Below, piece by piece: positions 15,992-24,913 of a stretch of DNA of 64,000 nt. The position numbers were made by a program, and so were the translations under genes. The stretch lies in the NCBI GenBank assembly GCA_044377735.1, contig JBILYK010000008.1:1-64000 (forward strand), in the 5' to 3' direction. Origin of the DNA: Tabrizicola_A sp044377735 (GTDB lineage Bacteria > Pseudomonadota > Alphaproteobacteria > Rhodobacterales > Rhodobacteraceae). The notes under the pieces were generated by a model. The model was not told the DNA's origin. It searched no databases and saw nothing but the letters and a program-made list of their open reading frames with translations. Position 1 is the stretch's first letter; the number at the start of each line of letters is the position of its first letter.

Positions 15992-16915
15992 ATGATTCTC
16001 AGCTGCGGCGAAGCCCTGATCGACATGCTGCCACGCACCGCCACCAGCGGCGAGGCGGCCTTTGCCCCCTATGCCGGGGGGGCGGTGTTCAACACCGCCA
16101 TCGCGCTGGGGCGTCTTGGCGCGCCTTCGGCCTTTTTCTCGGGCATCTCGACCGACATGCTGGGCGAGATTCTGGCCGAGACGCTGACCGCCTCCAAGGT
16201 CGACACCCGCCATCTCGCGCGGTCGAACCGCCCCACCACCGTGGCCTTTGTCAAACTGGTGGACGGTCAGGCGACCTATGCGTTTTACGATGAGAACACC
16301 GCCGGACTGATGCTGACCGAGACCGACCTGCCCGATCTGCCCGCCGAGGTGGGCACGCTGTTTTTCGGTGGGATTTCCCTCGTCAACGACCCCGCCGCCA
16401 GCACCTATGCCGCCCTTCAGGCCCGCGAATCTGCGACCCGCGTGACGATGATCGACCCCAACATCCGCCCCGGTTTCATCGCAGGCAAAGAAGCCCCCTA
16501 CCGCGCCCGGATCGAAGCCATGATCGCGCGGGCTGATATCGTGAAGCTGTCGGATGAAGACCTGCACTGGCTGTTGGGCGCGGGCGAGGTTGAGGCGCTG
16601 GCGCGCCAGATTCTGTCCAAGGGGCCCAAGGTGGTGTTCATCACCGAAGGAGCCGCAGGGGCCCGCGCCATCACCGCCACCCAAAACCGGTTTATAGCTG
16701 CCCAAAAGGTCACCGTCGCCGACACCGTCGGCGCGGGCGATACCTTTAACGCGGGCGCGCTCGCGTCCTTGCACGACGCTGGTGCCTTGACCAAAGCCCG
16801 CCTTGCCGCCCTGACCGACGCCGAACTTGACGCGGCGCTTTCCCTTGGCACCCGCGCCGCCGCGATCACGGTCAGCCGCCCCGGTGCCAACCCACCCTGG
16901 AGGCATGAGCTGTGA
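15992..16915 (+). CDS. PfkB-family carbohydrate kinase (fructokinase-like)
   Basis: A 307-residue ribokinase-fold kinase. It has the N-terminal GGAVFNTAIALGRLG motif (PfkB signature 1) and the C-terminal DTVGAGDTFNAG motif (signature 2) with the catalytic Asp. Closest known group by pattern is bacterial fructokinase (CGEALIDMLP start, FYDENTAGLML), so fructose to fructose 6-phosphate is likely but sugar specificity cannot be read. Start MILSCGEAL is chosen because GGGGGA precedes it. The TGA stop overlaps the GTG start of dtd, so the two are coupled. Confidence 0.85.
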   Translation: MILSCGEALIDMLPRTATSGEAAFAPYAGGAVFNTAIALGRLGAPSAFFSGISTDMLGEILAETLTASKVDTRHLARSNRPTTVAFVKLVDGQATYAFYDENTAGLMLTETDLPDLPAEVGTLFFGGISLVNDPAASTYAALQARESATRVTMIDPNIRPGFIAGKEAPYRARIEAMIARADIVKLSDEDLHWLLGAGEVEALARQILSKGPKVVFITEGAAGARAITATQNRFIAAQKVTVADTVGAGDTFNAGALASLHDAGALTKARLAALTDAELDAALSLGTRAAAITVSRPGANPPWRHEL

Positions 16916-17355
16916 GAGCTGTCCTGCAACGCGTCACCCGCGCTTCTGTTTCGGTCGAGGGGGCAATCGTGGGCGAAATCGGCCCCGGCCTGATGATCCT
17001 TGTCTGCGCCATGCAGGGCGACACTGAGGCGCAGGCCGACAGGTTGGCGGCCAAGATCGCCAAGCTGCGGATTTTCAAGGACGATCAGGGCAAGATGAAC
17101 CTCTCGGTCAAAGACGCAGGCAATGCCGCGCTGATCGTCAGCCAGTTCACCCTTGCCGCCGATCTGCGCGGCAACCGCCCCGGCTTTAGCCCCGCCGCTG
17201 CCCCGGATGAGGGCAAGCGGCTTTATGAGCATTTCTGCACCCGCATCGCTGCTGAAGGCATCGCGGTGCAAAACGGCATCTTTGGGGCCGATATGGATGT
17301 GTCACTGGTCAATCAGGGGCCGGTGACGATCTGGCTGGATACCGATCAGCTATAG
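16912..17355 (+). CDS. dtd: D-aminoacyl-tRNA deacylase
   Basis: A 147-residue protein starting with GTG that overlaps the kinase stop. The Dtd hallmarks are SQFTLAAD (SQFTL motif) and NQGPVTIWL (NxGPVT motif, carrying the cis Gly-Pro that rejects L-amino acids). The enzyme hydrolyses D-aminoacyl-tRNAs and glycyl-tRNA(Ala), a proofreading step. Family length is about 145, so it is complete. Its stop codon touches the first arm of a G/C-rich repeat. Confidence 0.94.
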   Translation: MRAVLQRVTRASVSVEGAIVGEIGPGLMILVCAMQGDTEAQADRLAAKIAKLRIFKDDQGKMNLSVKDAGNAALIVSQFTLAADLRGNRPGFSPAAAPDEGKRLYEHFCTRIAAEGIAVQNGIFGADMDVSLVNQGPVTIWLDTDQL

Positions 17356-17530
17356 CCCCCCTCCCCAGCCCTCCCCCACATAGGGGGGAGGGAGGCGCAA
17401 GTCTTTCACCCGCAAATCTCGTCAACTCTCCCCAGACATGACCGAGGGAGTGCATGGCTTCCAGACGCAGCCCCGGCGTCAAACCTCTCGCCTCCCCTCC
17501 CCCCCGTGGGGAGGGGATGGGGGTGGGGGC
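17355..17530. repeat. Paired G/C-rich palindromic arms, locus 1
   Basis: A 42-nt left arm (17355-17396) and a 41-nt right arm (17490-17530) are roughly inverted copies. Each arm is itself palindromic, with C-rich and G-rich halves such as CCTCCCC and GGGGAGGGG. About 93 bases of unrelated DNA lie between. The block fills the space between the convergent dtd and acyl-CoA synthetase genes, where it could act as a two-way terminator. Confidence 0.75.
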
Positions 17531-17549
17531 CGAACCAGCCCCCCACGTC

Positions 17550-19442
17550 TTACCCCATCCGCTCCCAAGCGGGCGGGAACTGGCCCAAGACCGCTGCCAG
17601 CGCCGCATCCTCGACCGCCCCGGTGGTGGCGATCCGCGCCACCAACCCGCGTTTCTTGTCCTCGGCCACCTCGGCCACATGGGCGGCAAGCCCGGCTTCG
17701 GCCAAAGCCGCGTCATAGACCCGCACAATTGCACGCCGCCGAAGATCGGGTTTGAACACCTTGCCCACAGCGGTTTTCGGCAATTCGGCCAAAACCTCGA
17801 CATGTTTGGGAACCGCCGCGCGCTCATGGATATGCTGTGCGGCATAATCCATCAACTCGGCCTGCGTGACCGATGCGCCCTTGACCAGTTCGACATAGGC
17901 GCAAGGCACCTCGCCTGCATGGGCATCGGGCTGGCCAATGGCGCCGACAAAGGCCACCGCCTCATGTCTGATCAGCGCCTCTTCGATGATCGCGGGGTCA
18001 ATGTTGTGCCCGCCCCGGATGATCAGATCCTTGGCCCGGCCGGTGATGTACAGATAGCCATCGCCGTCCAGCCGCCCCAGATCGCCGGTGCGCAGATACT
18101 TATCACCCGCGTAAAGGTCTCGGTTCTTGGCCGCCTCGGTATAGGTGTTGCCGGCAAAGACGCCTGGGTTAGAGACGCAAATCTCGCCGATCTCATCCAC
18201 CGCACAATCGCGCAGGCCCCCCGCGCCATCAGAGGCCAGAATCTTCACCTCGCAATAGGGGAACGGCAAGCCGACGGATCCGATCTTCTTGTTCCCATCA
18301 GGCGGGTTGATCGACACCAGACAGGTGCATTCGGTCAGGCCATAGCCTTCGACGATCTGCACCCCGGTGGCCTTTTCAAAGCGGTTGAAAAGATCAATCG
18401 GCAAGGGAGCAGACCCCGAAAACGCCCCGCGCAGGGTGGTGATATCGGCATCAACCGGGCGCTGCATCAGCGCCGAAAGCGCGGTCGGCACCGTGACCAT
18501 ATAGGTCACCTTCCAATGCGCGACGAGTTTCCAGAAATTGTCGAACACCCCTTCGCCACGATAGCCCTGCGGGGTGGGAAACACCACATGCGCGCCCGCG
18601 GCGATCATCGACATCAAGATCGGATAGGCGGCAAAGACGTGAAACAGCGGCAGGGGGCAGATCACGATATCGCTGGGCCGGAACAACAGTTGCTCCCCCA
18701 GCCAACCGTTGTAGATCATCCCCGACACCTTGTGCTGGGCCACCTTGGGCATGCCCGTGGTGCCGCCCGTGTGGAACAAGGCCGCCACGCGGTCGGTGGT
18801 GCCATCCTTGAAGGTCAGCCGATCTGCCGGGTGGCGCGCGCATTCCGCGTTGAAATCTTTGACATTCGCGGTGTGCCTGACGGGGTTTTTCGGACGGATC
18901 AGCGGCACGATCAACCGCTTGACGCCGCCAAGATAGCGCAAGAGATCCACCTCCAGAACCGTCTTGACGGACGGGGCATGTTTCACCGCCTCGGCCACCT
19001 TTTGCGCCAGATCGGTTTTCGGGAAGGCCCGCACCGTGACCACCACCTTGGCTTTGGTCTCGCGCAGGATGGCTGAGATCTGATCAGCCGTGAGCAGCGG
19101 GTTGATCGGGTTCACCACCCCGGCCACCGACCCGCCCAAAAGCGTGACCGCCGTCTCGACCGTGTTGGGCATGACATAGGCCACCACGTCGCCCTCACCG
19201 ACCCCAAGACTGCGAAAGAGATTGGCCGCCTGCGTGACCCGGCCATGCAGATCGGCCCATGTCAGGGTTTCCGACTTTGATCCCGGCGTCGACAACAGTT
19301 GATAAGACAGCGCCGGGCGCTTGCCATGGGCATCCTTGGTGCGGCTGAGAAACGCATACATCGATCGTGGCTGATCACGATCCTCCCACGCCGCCTCGGC
19401 CTCAATCGCCTTTAGATCGGCACGCGATGCAAATGATCCCAT
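17550..19442 (-). CDS. AMP-dependent acyl-CoA synthetase
   Basis: A 630-residue ANL-superfamily ligase. The P-loop HTGGTTGMPKVAQHK, the GYGLTE motif, the TGDLGRLDGDGYLYITGRAKD hinge region and a C-terminal PKTAVGKVFKPDL segment with the expected catalytic Lys are all present. It activates a carboxylic acid, probably a medium or long fatty acid or an aromatic acid, to its CoA thioester. Start 19442 has GGGGGGA seven bases upstream; the frame runs 27 codons further without family support. It stands alone, so the substrate cannot be inferred. Confidence 0.88.
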   Translation of the reverse strand: MGSFASRADLKAIEAEAAWEDRDQPRSMYAFLSRTKDAHGKRPALSYQLLSTPGSKSETLTWADLHGRVTQAANLFRSLGVGEGDVVAYVMPNTVETAVTLLGGSVAGVVNPINPLLTADQISAILRETKAKVVVTVRAFPKTDLAQKVAEAVKHAPSVKTVLEVDLLRYLGGVKRLIVPLIRPKNPVRHTANVKDFNAECARHPADRLTFKDGTTDRVAALFHTGGTTGMPKVAQHKVSGMIYNGWLGEQLLFRPSDIVICPLPLFHVFAAYPILMSMIAAGAHVVFPTPQGYRGEGVFDNFWKLVAHWKVTYMVTVPTALSALMQRPVDADITTLRGAFSGSAPLPIDLFNRFEKATGVQIVEGYGLTECTCLVSINPPDGNKKIGSVGLPFPYCEVKILASDGAGGLRDCAVDEIGEICVSNPGVFAGNTYTEAAKNRDLYAGDKYLRTGDLGRLDGDGYLYITGRAKDLIIRGGHNIDPAIIEEALIRHEAVAFVGAIGQPDAHAGEVPCAYVELVKGASVTQAELMDYAAQHIHERAAVPKHVEVLAELPKTAVGKVFKPDLRRRAIVRVYDAALAEAGLAAHVAEVAEDKKRGLVARIATTGAVEDAALAAVLGQFPPAWERMG

Positions 19443-19550
19443 GATTTTGTCCCCCCGAGCCCGCATCACAGTGCGGGTCTGTTCCCCGAGGACAATCTTG
19501 CGGGGGATTGTGGCATTTGCCAAGGAAAAGCGCAGGAACGTGCCGTGGCG

Positions 19551-21326
19551 TCAGGCCGCGCCATCGGTGAATTGCAACTTGGCCAGCCGGGCATAAAGCC
19601 CGCCCTCGGCGACCAGATCATCATGGCGGCCCATGGCCACAACGCGGCCCTCGTCAAAGACCACGATCCGGTCAGCCTTTTTCACTGTGGCGAGGCGATG
19701 CGCTACCACCAGAACCGTTCGGCCCTCAGACAGGCGGTCCACCGCCTCTTGCACCGCACGCTCACTTTCGGCGTCCAAGGCACTGGTGGCCTCGTCCAAA
19801 AGAAGCACACGGGCATCGCGCAGGATCGCGCGGGCAATCGCGATGCGCTGCTTTTGCCCGCCCGACAGCATCACGCCCCGCTCACCCAGCCAGGTGTCAT
19901 AGCCCTGCGGCAAGGCAGCAATGAACTCATGCGCCGCCGCGGCCTGTGCCGCCTCGCGCACCTCGGCATCGCTGGCAGCGGGGCGGCCAAAGCGGATATT
20001 GTCCATCGCAGAGGCGGCAAAGATCACCGGATCCTGCGGCACCAGCGCCATATAGGCGCGGAAATCCTCGCGGCGCAGATCGGCCAAGGGCACGCCATCC
20101 AGCCGGATCACCCCCGATTGCGGATCATAAAACCGCATCAACAGCTGCAAAACTGTCGACTTGCCCGCCCCCGAAGGGCCGACCAAAGCCACCGTCTCGC
20201 CGGGCGCAACCGACAGGCTGATCCCGTTCAATGCGCGATAATCCGGACGCGAGGGGTAGTGAAACACCACATCCTCCAGCGCAATCGCGCCCTGCACCGG
20301 CTCTGCCAGCACCTTGGGCTCCAACGGATCATGCACCGGATCCTCGGCCTGAATGATCTCGACCAGACGTTCAGTCGCCCCTGCGGCCCGCTGCAATTCG
20401 CCCCAGAGTTCTGACAAAGACCCCACGGCACCGGCCACCAAAACGGCATAGATGACGAACTGCACCAACTCGCCCGCCGTCATCACCCCGTTGCGCACAT
20501 CGCGCGCACCCAGCCACAAGACACCGACAACTCCAGCAAAGACCAGAAAGATCACGATCACCGTCAGCAGCGCCCGCGTCGCGATGCGCTCTTTGGCCGA
20601 CAGGAAGGATTGCTCGGTCACCTCGCCAAACTCGGCCTTGGTGCCCGCCTCATGGGTGAAACTTTGCACCGTCTGCACCGCGCCCAAAGCCTCGGTCGCC
20701 TTGCCCGAGGAATTGGCGATCCAATCCTGGTTTTCACGGCTTAGCCGCCGCAACCGCCGCCCCAGCACAATGATCGGCACCACGATCACCGGCACCAGCA
20801 AAAGCACATAGCCCGCCAGCTTGGCCGAGGTCAGCGCCAAAAGCGCCATGCCCCCCACCAGCGTCAGCACATTGCGCAAGGCGACCGAGACGGACGATCC
20901 GATCACCGACAGGATCAGCGTCGTATCCGTGGTGATGCGGCTGACGATCTCGCCCGTCATAATACGCTCAAACCACGCCGGGCTCATGCCCAGCACCTTG
21001 TCAAAGACCGCGCGGCGGATGTCGGCCACCACACGCTCACCCAACCGGGTGACAAAGTAATACCGCACCCCGGTGCCCAACGCCAAAAGCGCCGAAATCA
21101 GCAAGAATGCCCCAAAATAGGTGTCCAAAAGCGTCATGTCGCCTGCGCCAAAGCTGTCGACCACCCGGCGCACCGCCATAGGCAAAACCAGACTGACGCT
21201 CGAAGTCAGAAACAGCGTCACCGAGGCCAGAACCACCAGCGACCGATAGGGCCGAACAAAGGGCCACAGCGCCGTCAGCGCCCCCACCCGTTTCGACTTT
21301 GCCCGCTCTTCGACTGCCTCGGCCAT
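19551..21326 (-). CDS. ABC exporter, fused permease and ATPase (MsbA-like half transporter)
   Basis: A 591-residue half-transporter. Six membrane helices occupy about residues 20-320, with the ABC type 1 fold (FERIMTGEIVSRITTDT coupling segment). The ATPase part has Walker A GPSGAGKST, Q-loop ALVPQDP, signature LSGGQKQR and Walker B VLLLDEATSALD, then the His switch VVAHRL. It should work as a homodimer exporting a lipid, drug or peptide. The start MAEAVEERAKSK follows GGGTGAT; the reading frame extends upstream into the divergent leader. It is divergent from the alpha/beta hydrolase gene; the 165-bp gap presumably holds both promoters. Confidence 0.92.
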   Translation of the reverse strand: MAEAVEERAKSKRVGALTALWPFVRPYRSLVVLASVTLFLTSSVSLVLPMAVRRVVDSFGAGDMTLLDTYFGAFLLISALLALGTGVRYYFVTRLGERVVADIRRAVFDKVLGMSPAWFERIMTGEIVSRITTDTTLILSVIGSSVSVALRNVLTLVGGMALLALTSAKLAGYVLLLVPVIVVPIIVLGRRLRRLSRENQDWIANSSGKATEALGAVQTVQSFTHEAGTKAEFGEVTEQSFLSAKERIATRALLTVIVIFLVFAGVVGVLWLGARDVRNGVMTAGELVQFVIYAVLVAGAVGSLSELWGELQRAAGATERLVEIIQAEDPVHDPLEPKVLAEPVQGAIALEDVVFHYPSRPDYRALNGISLSVAPGETVALVGPSGAGKSTVLQLLMRFYDPQSGVIRLDGVPLADLRREDFRAYMALVPQDPVIFAASAMDNIRFGRPAASDAEVREAAQAAAAHEFIAALPQGYDTWLGERGVMLSGGQKQRIAIARAILRDARVLLLDEATSALDAESERAVQEAVDRLSEGRTVLVVAHRLATVKKADRIVVFDEGRVVAMGRHDDLVAEGGLYARLAKLQFTDGAA

Positions 21327-21491
21327 GTATATCACCCGTCTTGTACCCTTTGCATCTATTCCCAAGGGACCACACCTGCAAGCCAAGTCCTGCAAGTGTG
21401 GAAGGCGGCCCCTCCAGGGCGCGGCGCCACACTGCGCCCCCCTTTTCCCCGCCGCTACCGCATGCAAGGTTACCCCCAAAGGGAGATCGCC

Positions 21492-22328
21492 ATGACCCAG
21501 TTCTTCACCGCATCAGATGGCGCCCGCCTGGCCTATGACGATCAGGGCGCGGGCCTGCCGCTTTTGTGCCTGCCGGGCCTGACGCGGACCATGGCGGATT
21601 TTGACTATCTGATCCCGCATCTGCCACCCCTGCGCCTGATCCGCATGGAGTACAGGGGCCGTGGGGCCAGCCAATGGACAGGGGCGGCCAGCTATACCGT
21701 GCCGCAAGAGGGCAAGGATGCGCTGGAGCTTCTGGACCATCTGGGCCTGCCCAAAGCTGCCATCCTTGGCACCTCGCGCGGGGGGCTGATCGGGATGCTT
21801 TTGGCCGCCGTGGCGCATGACAGGCTTTTGGGCCTTTGCCTGAACGATGTCGGCCCCGAGATTCACCGCCCGGGGCTGGAGCGGATTTTCGACTATGTGG
21901 GCCGCAACCCCGCTGCCAAGACCCATGCCGATCTGGCCGGCCGCCTGCCACGCAACATGCCGGGCTTTGCCAATGTGCCGCAAAGCCGCTGGCTGGAAGA
22001 GGCGGTCAAGCACTACACCCAAACCCCGGACGGCCTGCAGATCACCTATGACCCCGCCCTGCGTGACGCCTTTCTGGCCGCCTTCGAAGGCCCCCCGGTG
22101 GACCTTTGGCCGCTCTGGGACGCCACAACCGGCCTGCCCGTCGTGCTGATCCGGGGCGCGAATTCCGACCTTTTGTCACAGGCTTGCGCCGACGAGATGC
22201 GCCGCCGTCGCCCCGACATGATCTTCGCCTCGGTCCCCGACCGCGCCCATATCCCGTTTCTGGATGAACCCGAATCTCTCGCCGCACTCCGCGCCTTTGT
22301 GGCCGCCGTGGAAGGGGCCACACCATGA
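21492..22328 (+). CDS. Alpha/beta hydrolase
   Basis: A 278-residue alpha/beta-hydrolase. The nucleophile elbow is GTSRGGL, an oxyanion-type motif is LCLPGLTR near residues 27-34, and the base is likely His in VPDRAHIPFLDEP. GGGAGA precedes the chosen ATG. It is the first gene of a tight plus-strand cluster: its stop overlaps the next start (ATGA). Substrate unknown; the company of a dehydratase and another hydrolase hints at catabolism of small organic acids or esters. Confidence 0.82.
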   Translation: MTQFFTASDGARLAYDDQGAGLPLLCLPGLTRTMADFDYLIPHLPPLRLIRMEYRGRGASQWTGAASYTVPQEGKDALELLDHLGLPKAAILGTSRGGLIGMLLAAVAHDRLLGLCLNDVGPEIHRPGLERIFDYVGRNPAAKTHADLAGRLPRNMPGFANVPQSRWLEEAVKHYTQTPDGLQITYDPALRDAFLAAFEGPPVDLWPLWDATTGLPVVLIRGANSDLLSQACADEMRRRRPDMIFASVPDRAHIPFLDEPESLAALRAFVAAVEGATP

Positions 22329-23290
22329 CCTCCCTCGCCCTCATCGATGCCGCCGCCACCCGCCTTGACGGCCACGCCCGCCTGACCCCACTGCTGAACG
22401 CCCCGCTTCTGGACCGCATCGCCGGACGCCGGGTCTTTGTCAAAGCCGAATGCCTGCAATGGACCGGCAGCTTCAAGTTTCGCGGCGGCTGGTCGGCGGT
22501 CTCGGCCCTGCCACCCGGCACCACGGGCGTCATGGCCTATTCCTCAGGCAACCATGCCCAAGGGGTTGCGCTGGCCGCCAGTCGCCACGGGTTGGACTGC
22601 GTCATCCTGATGCCCGCCGATGCCCCCGCCGTAAAGATCGCCAACACCCGCGCCTATGGGGCCGAGGTGGTGCTTTATGACCGCGCGACCGAAGACCGCG
22701 ACGCCATCGGGGCAAGCCTTGCCGCCGCGCGCGGGCTGGCCTTGGTCAAACCCTTTGACGATGCGCAAGTCATCGCGGGCCAAGGCACCGTGGGCCTTGA
22801 AATCGCCCGCCAAGCCGCCGAGGCCAGGATCAACACGGCCACCGTCCTCACCTGTTGCGGCGGCGGCGGGCTGACCGCTGGGATTGCCCTCGCGCTCGAG
22901 GCTCGCGCGCCGCACCTGCCCGTGCGCCCCTGCGAACCGGCGGGCTTTGACGACACCGCCCGCTCGCTGATCTCGGGGAAACGCGAGCGCAACGCCGCCG
23001 CCACAGGCTCGATCTGCGATGCCATCGTCACCCCCAGCCCCGGCGAGATCACCTTTCCCATCCTGCACCGCCTCTGCGGCCCGGGCCTTGTCGTCACCGA
23101 TGACGAAGCCTGCCGCGCCGTGGCGCTGGCCTTTCACCACCTGCGGATCGTCTTGGAACCGGGCGGCGCGGTGGCGCTTGCCGCCGCCCTTTTCCACACA
23201 GACCTGCCCGACACCGTGATCTGCACCGCCTCGGGCGGCAATGTGGATCCAGGGCTTTTCACCGACATCCTCACCCGGTTTGGGGCCTGA
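22325..23290 (+). CDS. Threonine/serine dehydratase-like PLP enzyme
   Basis: A 321-residue fold-type II PLP protein. The PLP lysine is in GSFKFRGG, the substrate loop is SSGNHAQG, and the phosphate-binding loop is CCGGGGLTAG. This pattern is that of L-threonine/serine dehydratases and related racemases (deaminating to 2-oxo acids). It lacks the C-terminal ACT-like regulatory domain of IlvA, so it is the short catabolic type. A second protein of the same fold, BhcB, lies at 31130; the two clearly differ. It overlaps its upstream neighbour by four bases. Confidence 0.87.
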   Translation: MTSLALIDAAATRLDGHARLTPLLNAPLLDRIAGRRVFVKAECLQWTGSFKFRGGWSAVSALPPGTTGVMAYSSGNHAQGVALAASRHGLDCVILMPADAPAVKIANTRAYGAEVVLYDRATEDRDAIGASLAAARGLALVKPFDDAQVIAGQGTVGLEIARQAAEARINTATVLTCCGGGGLTAGIALALEARAPHLPVRPCEPAGFDDTARSLISGKRERNAAATGSICDAIVTPSPGEITFPILHRLCGPGLVVTDDEACRAVALAFHHLRIVLEPGGAVALAAALFHTDLPDTVICTASGGNVDPGLFTDILTRFGA

Positions 23291-23293
23291 CCT

Positions 23294-24082
23294 ATGCCGT
23301 TGATCTATCTGCAAGATATCCGCCTCAACACCGTGGTCGAAGGCCCTGCCGATGCCCCGCCCTTGCTGTTTTGCCATGCGCTTGGCACCGATCTGACGCT
23401 GTGGGACGCCATCATTCCCGCCCTGTCCCCCCGCTTTCGCTGCATCCGCTATGACGCGCGCGGGCATGGAACATCAGACGTCCCCGCCCCGCCCTACACG
23501 ATGGGCGCGCTGATCCGCGATGCCGAGCGCGTTCTTGACCATTTCGCCGCGCGCGATGCGGTGGTCATCGGCTCATCCATGGGCGGGCTGGTGGCCCAAG
23601 GGCTGGCAACCAAGCGGCTTGACCTTGTGCGCGCCATGGTTCTGGCCAACACGGCGGCCAAAATCGGCGGGTCCACCCTGTGGGACGCCCGGATTGCCGA
23701 GGTGGCCGCCCATGGCCTTGCCGCCTATGCCCCCGGCGCGATGGAGCGGATCTTTGGCCGGGGTTGGCGCGACACACCTGAAATGCCCCGCATCCGCGCC
23801 AGTCTGGAGGCAACCAATCCCCAAGGTTGGATCGGGTCCGCCCATGCCATCGCGGGGGCGGATTTCTACACCACCACCGCCGCCCTCACCCTGCCCAGCC
23901 TTGTGATCGCCGGGGCCAATGATGGCACCACCCCGCCCGATCTGGTGCGCGAAACCGCCGAGCTGATCCGCGGCCATGACTGGGCGCTGATGCGCGGGGT
24001 GGGCCATTTGCCGATGGTGGAAAAGCCCGCCGAATTCACGGCCCTCTTGGACAGATTCCTGACCCGTATCGGCCATGGCTGA
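23294..24082 (+). CDS. Alpha/beta hydrolase, 3-oxoadipate enol-lactonase-like
   Basis: A 262-residue hydrolase with HALGTDLTLWD at the oxyanion region, nucleophile elbow GSSMGG and C-terminal GVGHLPMVEKP with the catalytic His. This matches PcaD-type enol-lactonases, which open 3-oxoadipate enol-lactone in the protocatechuate pathway. No other pca gene is in the window, so the substrate assignment is tentative. It starts three bases after the dehydratase stop, so it shares the operon. Confidence 0.78.
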   Translation: MPLIYLQDIRLNTVVEGPADAPPLLFCHALGTDLTLWDAIIPALSPRFRCIRYDARGHGTSDVPAPPYTMGALIRDAERVLDHFAARDAVVIGSSMGGLVAQGLATKRLDLVRAMVLANTAAKIGGSTLWDARIAEVAAHGLAAYAPGAMERIFGRGWRDTPEMPRIRASLEATNPQGWIGSAHAIAGADFYTTTAALTLPSLVIAGANDGTTPPDLVRETAELIRGHDWALMRGVGHLPMVEKPAEFTALLDRFLTRIGHG

Positions 24083-24092
24083 GTGTCGCAAT

Positions 24093-24148
24093 CCCCACCC
24101 TCGACCAGATGGCGTTCCCTCCCCCTCGTGGGGAGGGCAAGGGTGGGG
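24093..24148. repeat. G/C-rich palindromic repeat, locus 2 (single arm)
   Basis: An outer stem CCCCACCCT / AGGGTGGGG encloses an inner stem CCCTCCCC / GGGGAGGG. The sequence is shared with the right arms at 17490 and 26268. It occupies the whole 84-bp gap between two co-directed hydrolase genes and ends 18 bases before the next ATG. Confidence 0.75.
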
Positions 24149-24166
24149 GGCCGCCAGAAAAGCGCG

Positions 24167-24859
24167 ATGACCGAACTCCTGCTCATCCACGGCTCATGCT
24201 TTGGCGCCTGGGCGTGGGAGGCGCTCATCCCCGCGCTGGCGCGTCACGGCCACCACGCCCGCGCCCTCGACCTGCCCGGTCGCGGCGGCGGCGCGACAAC
24301 CCTCGCCGCCCAAGCCTGCACGATTGAGGATGCGCTGACCGCCCCGACGATCCTTGTCGGCCATTCCGCCGGTGGCTTTCCCATCACCGCCGCCGCCTCA
24401 ACGCAGATCGCGGGTCGCATCTACCTTGCCGCCTATATCCCGGCCCCCGGCCAATCCGTGGCCAGCTTGCGCCGCGCCGGGCCCTCGCAGCCGATGAAAG
24501 GTGCCTTCCAGATCACCCCTGACCGCAGCGCCTATCGCTTCGACCCCGACCGCTGCCATGATCTTTTCTTCCACGACTGCCCCGATCCGGGCCAAGCCAC
24601 CGCACGCCTTTGTGCCGAACCCATCGCCCCGCAGGAAACCCCGCTCTCCCGCGGCCCCACCCGGCCCGCCGCCGCCATCATCTGCACCGAGGACCGCGCC
24701 ATCCCCCCCGACTGGCAGCGCGCCATGGCCAAGGGGCTGCCGCAACGTGACCTTGCGTCAGGTCATTGCCCGTTCCTCTCCATGCCCGAAGCCTTGGCCG
24801 CGACCCTCAGCCTTCTGATCCACCAGATCGAAAATCCGACACAATCTGTCGCGCCCTGA
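24167..24859 (+). CDS. Alpha/beta hydrolase, small EstC/MenH-like
   Basis: A 230-residue alpha/beta-hydrolase. LLIHGSCFGAWAW gives the HG oxyanion region, GHSAGGFP the nucleophile elbow and ASGHCPFLSMP the catalytic His. The pattern is that of small esterases related to plant methylesterases and hydroxynitrile lyases (Abhydrolase_6). The upstream frame extends through the palindromic repeat, so ATG 24167 right after the repeat is preferred, though only a weak AGAAAAG site precedes it. Substrate unknown. Confidence 0.78.
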   Translation: MTELLLIHGSCFGAWAWEALIPALARHGHHARALDLPGRGGGATTLAAQACTIEDALTAPTILVGHSAGGFPITAAASTQIAGRIYLAAYIPAPGQSVASLRRAGPSQPMKGAFQITPDRSAYRFDPDRCHDLFFHDCPDPGQATARLCAEPIAPQETPLSRGPTRPAAAIICTEDRAIPPDWQRAMAKGLPQRDLASGHCPFLSMPEALAATLSLLIHQIENPTQSVAP

Positions 24860-24913
24860 CTTGCCGGGCAGTTCCCAAAAGGCCAGCCTGTCCGTCAAAT
24901 CGGAGGATGCCCC

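Noticed and set aside
14711..16906. A 731-residue minus-strand open frame
   Set aside because: It is antisense to purC and the sugar kinase, Gly/His/Arg-rich and without family resemblance.
17454..19076. A 540-residue plus-strand frame opposite the acyl-CoA synthetase
   Set aside because: The minus strand has all ANL motifs; the plus frame starts inside a palindromic repeat.
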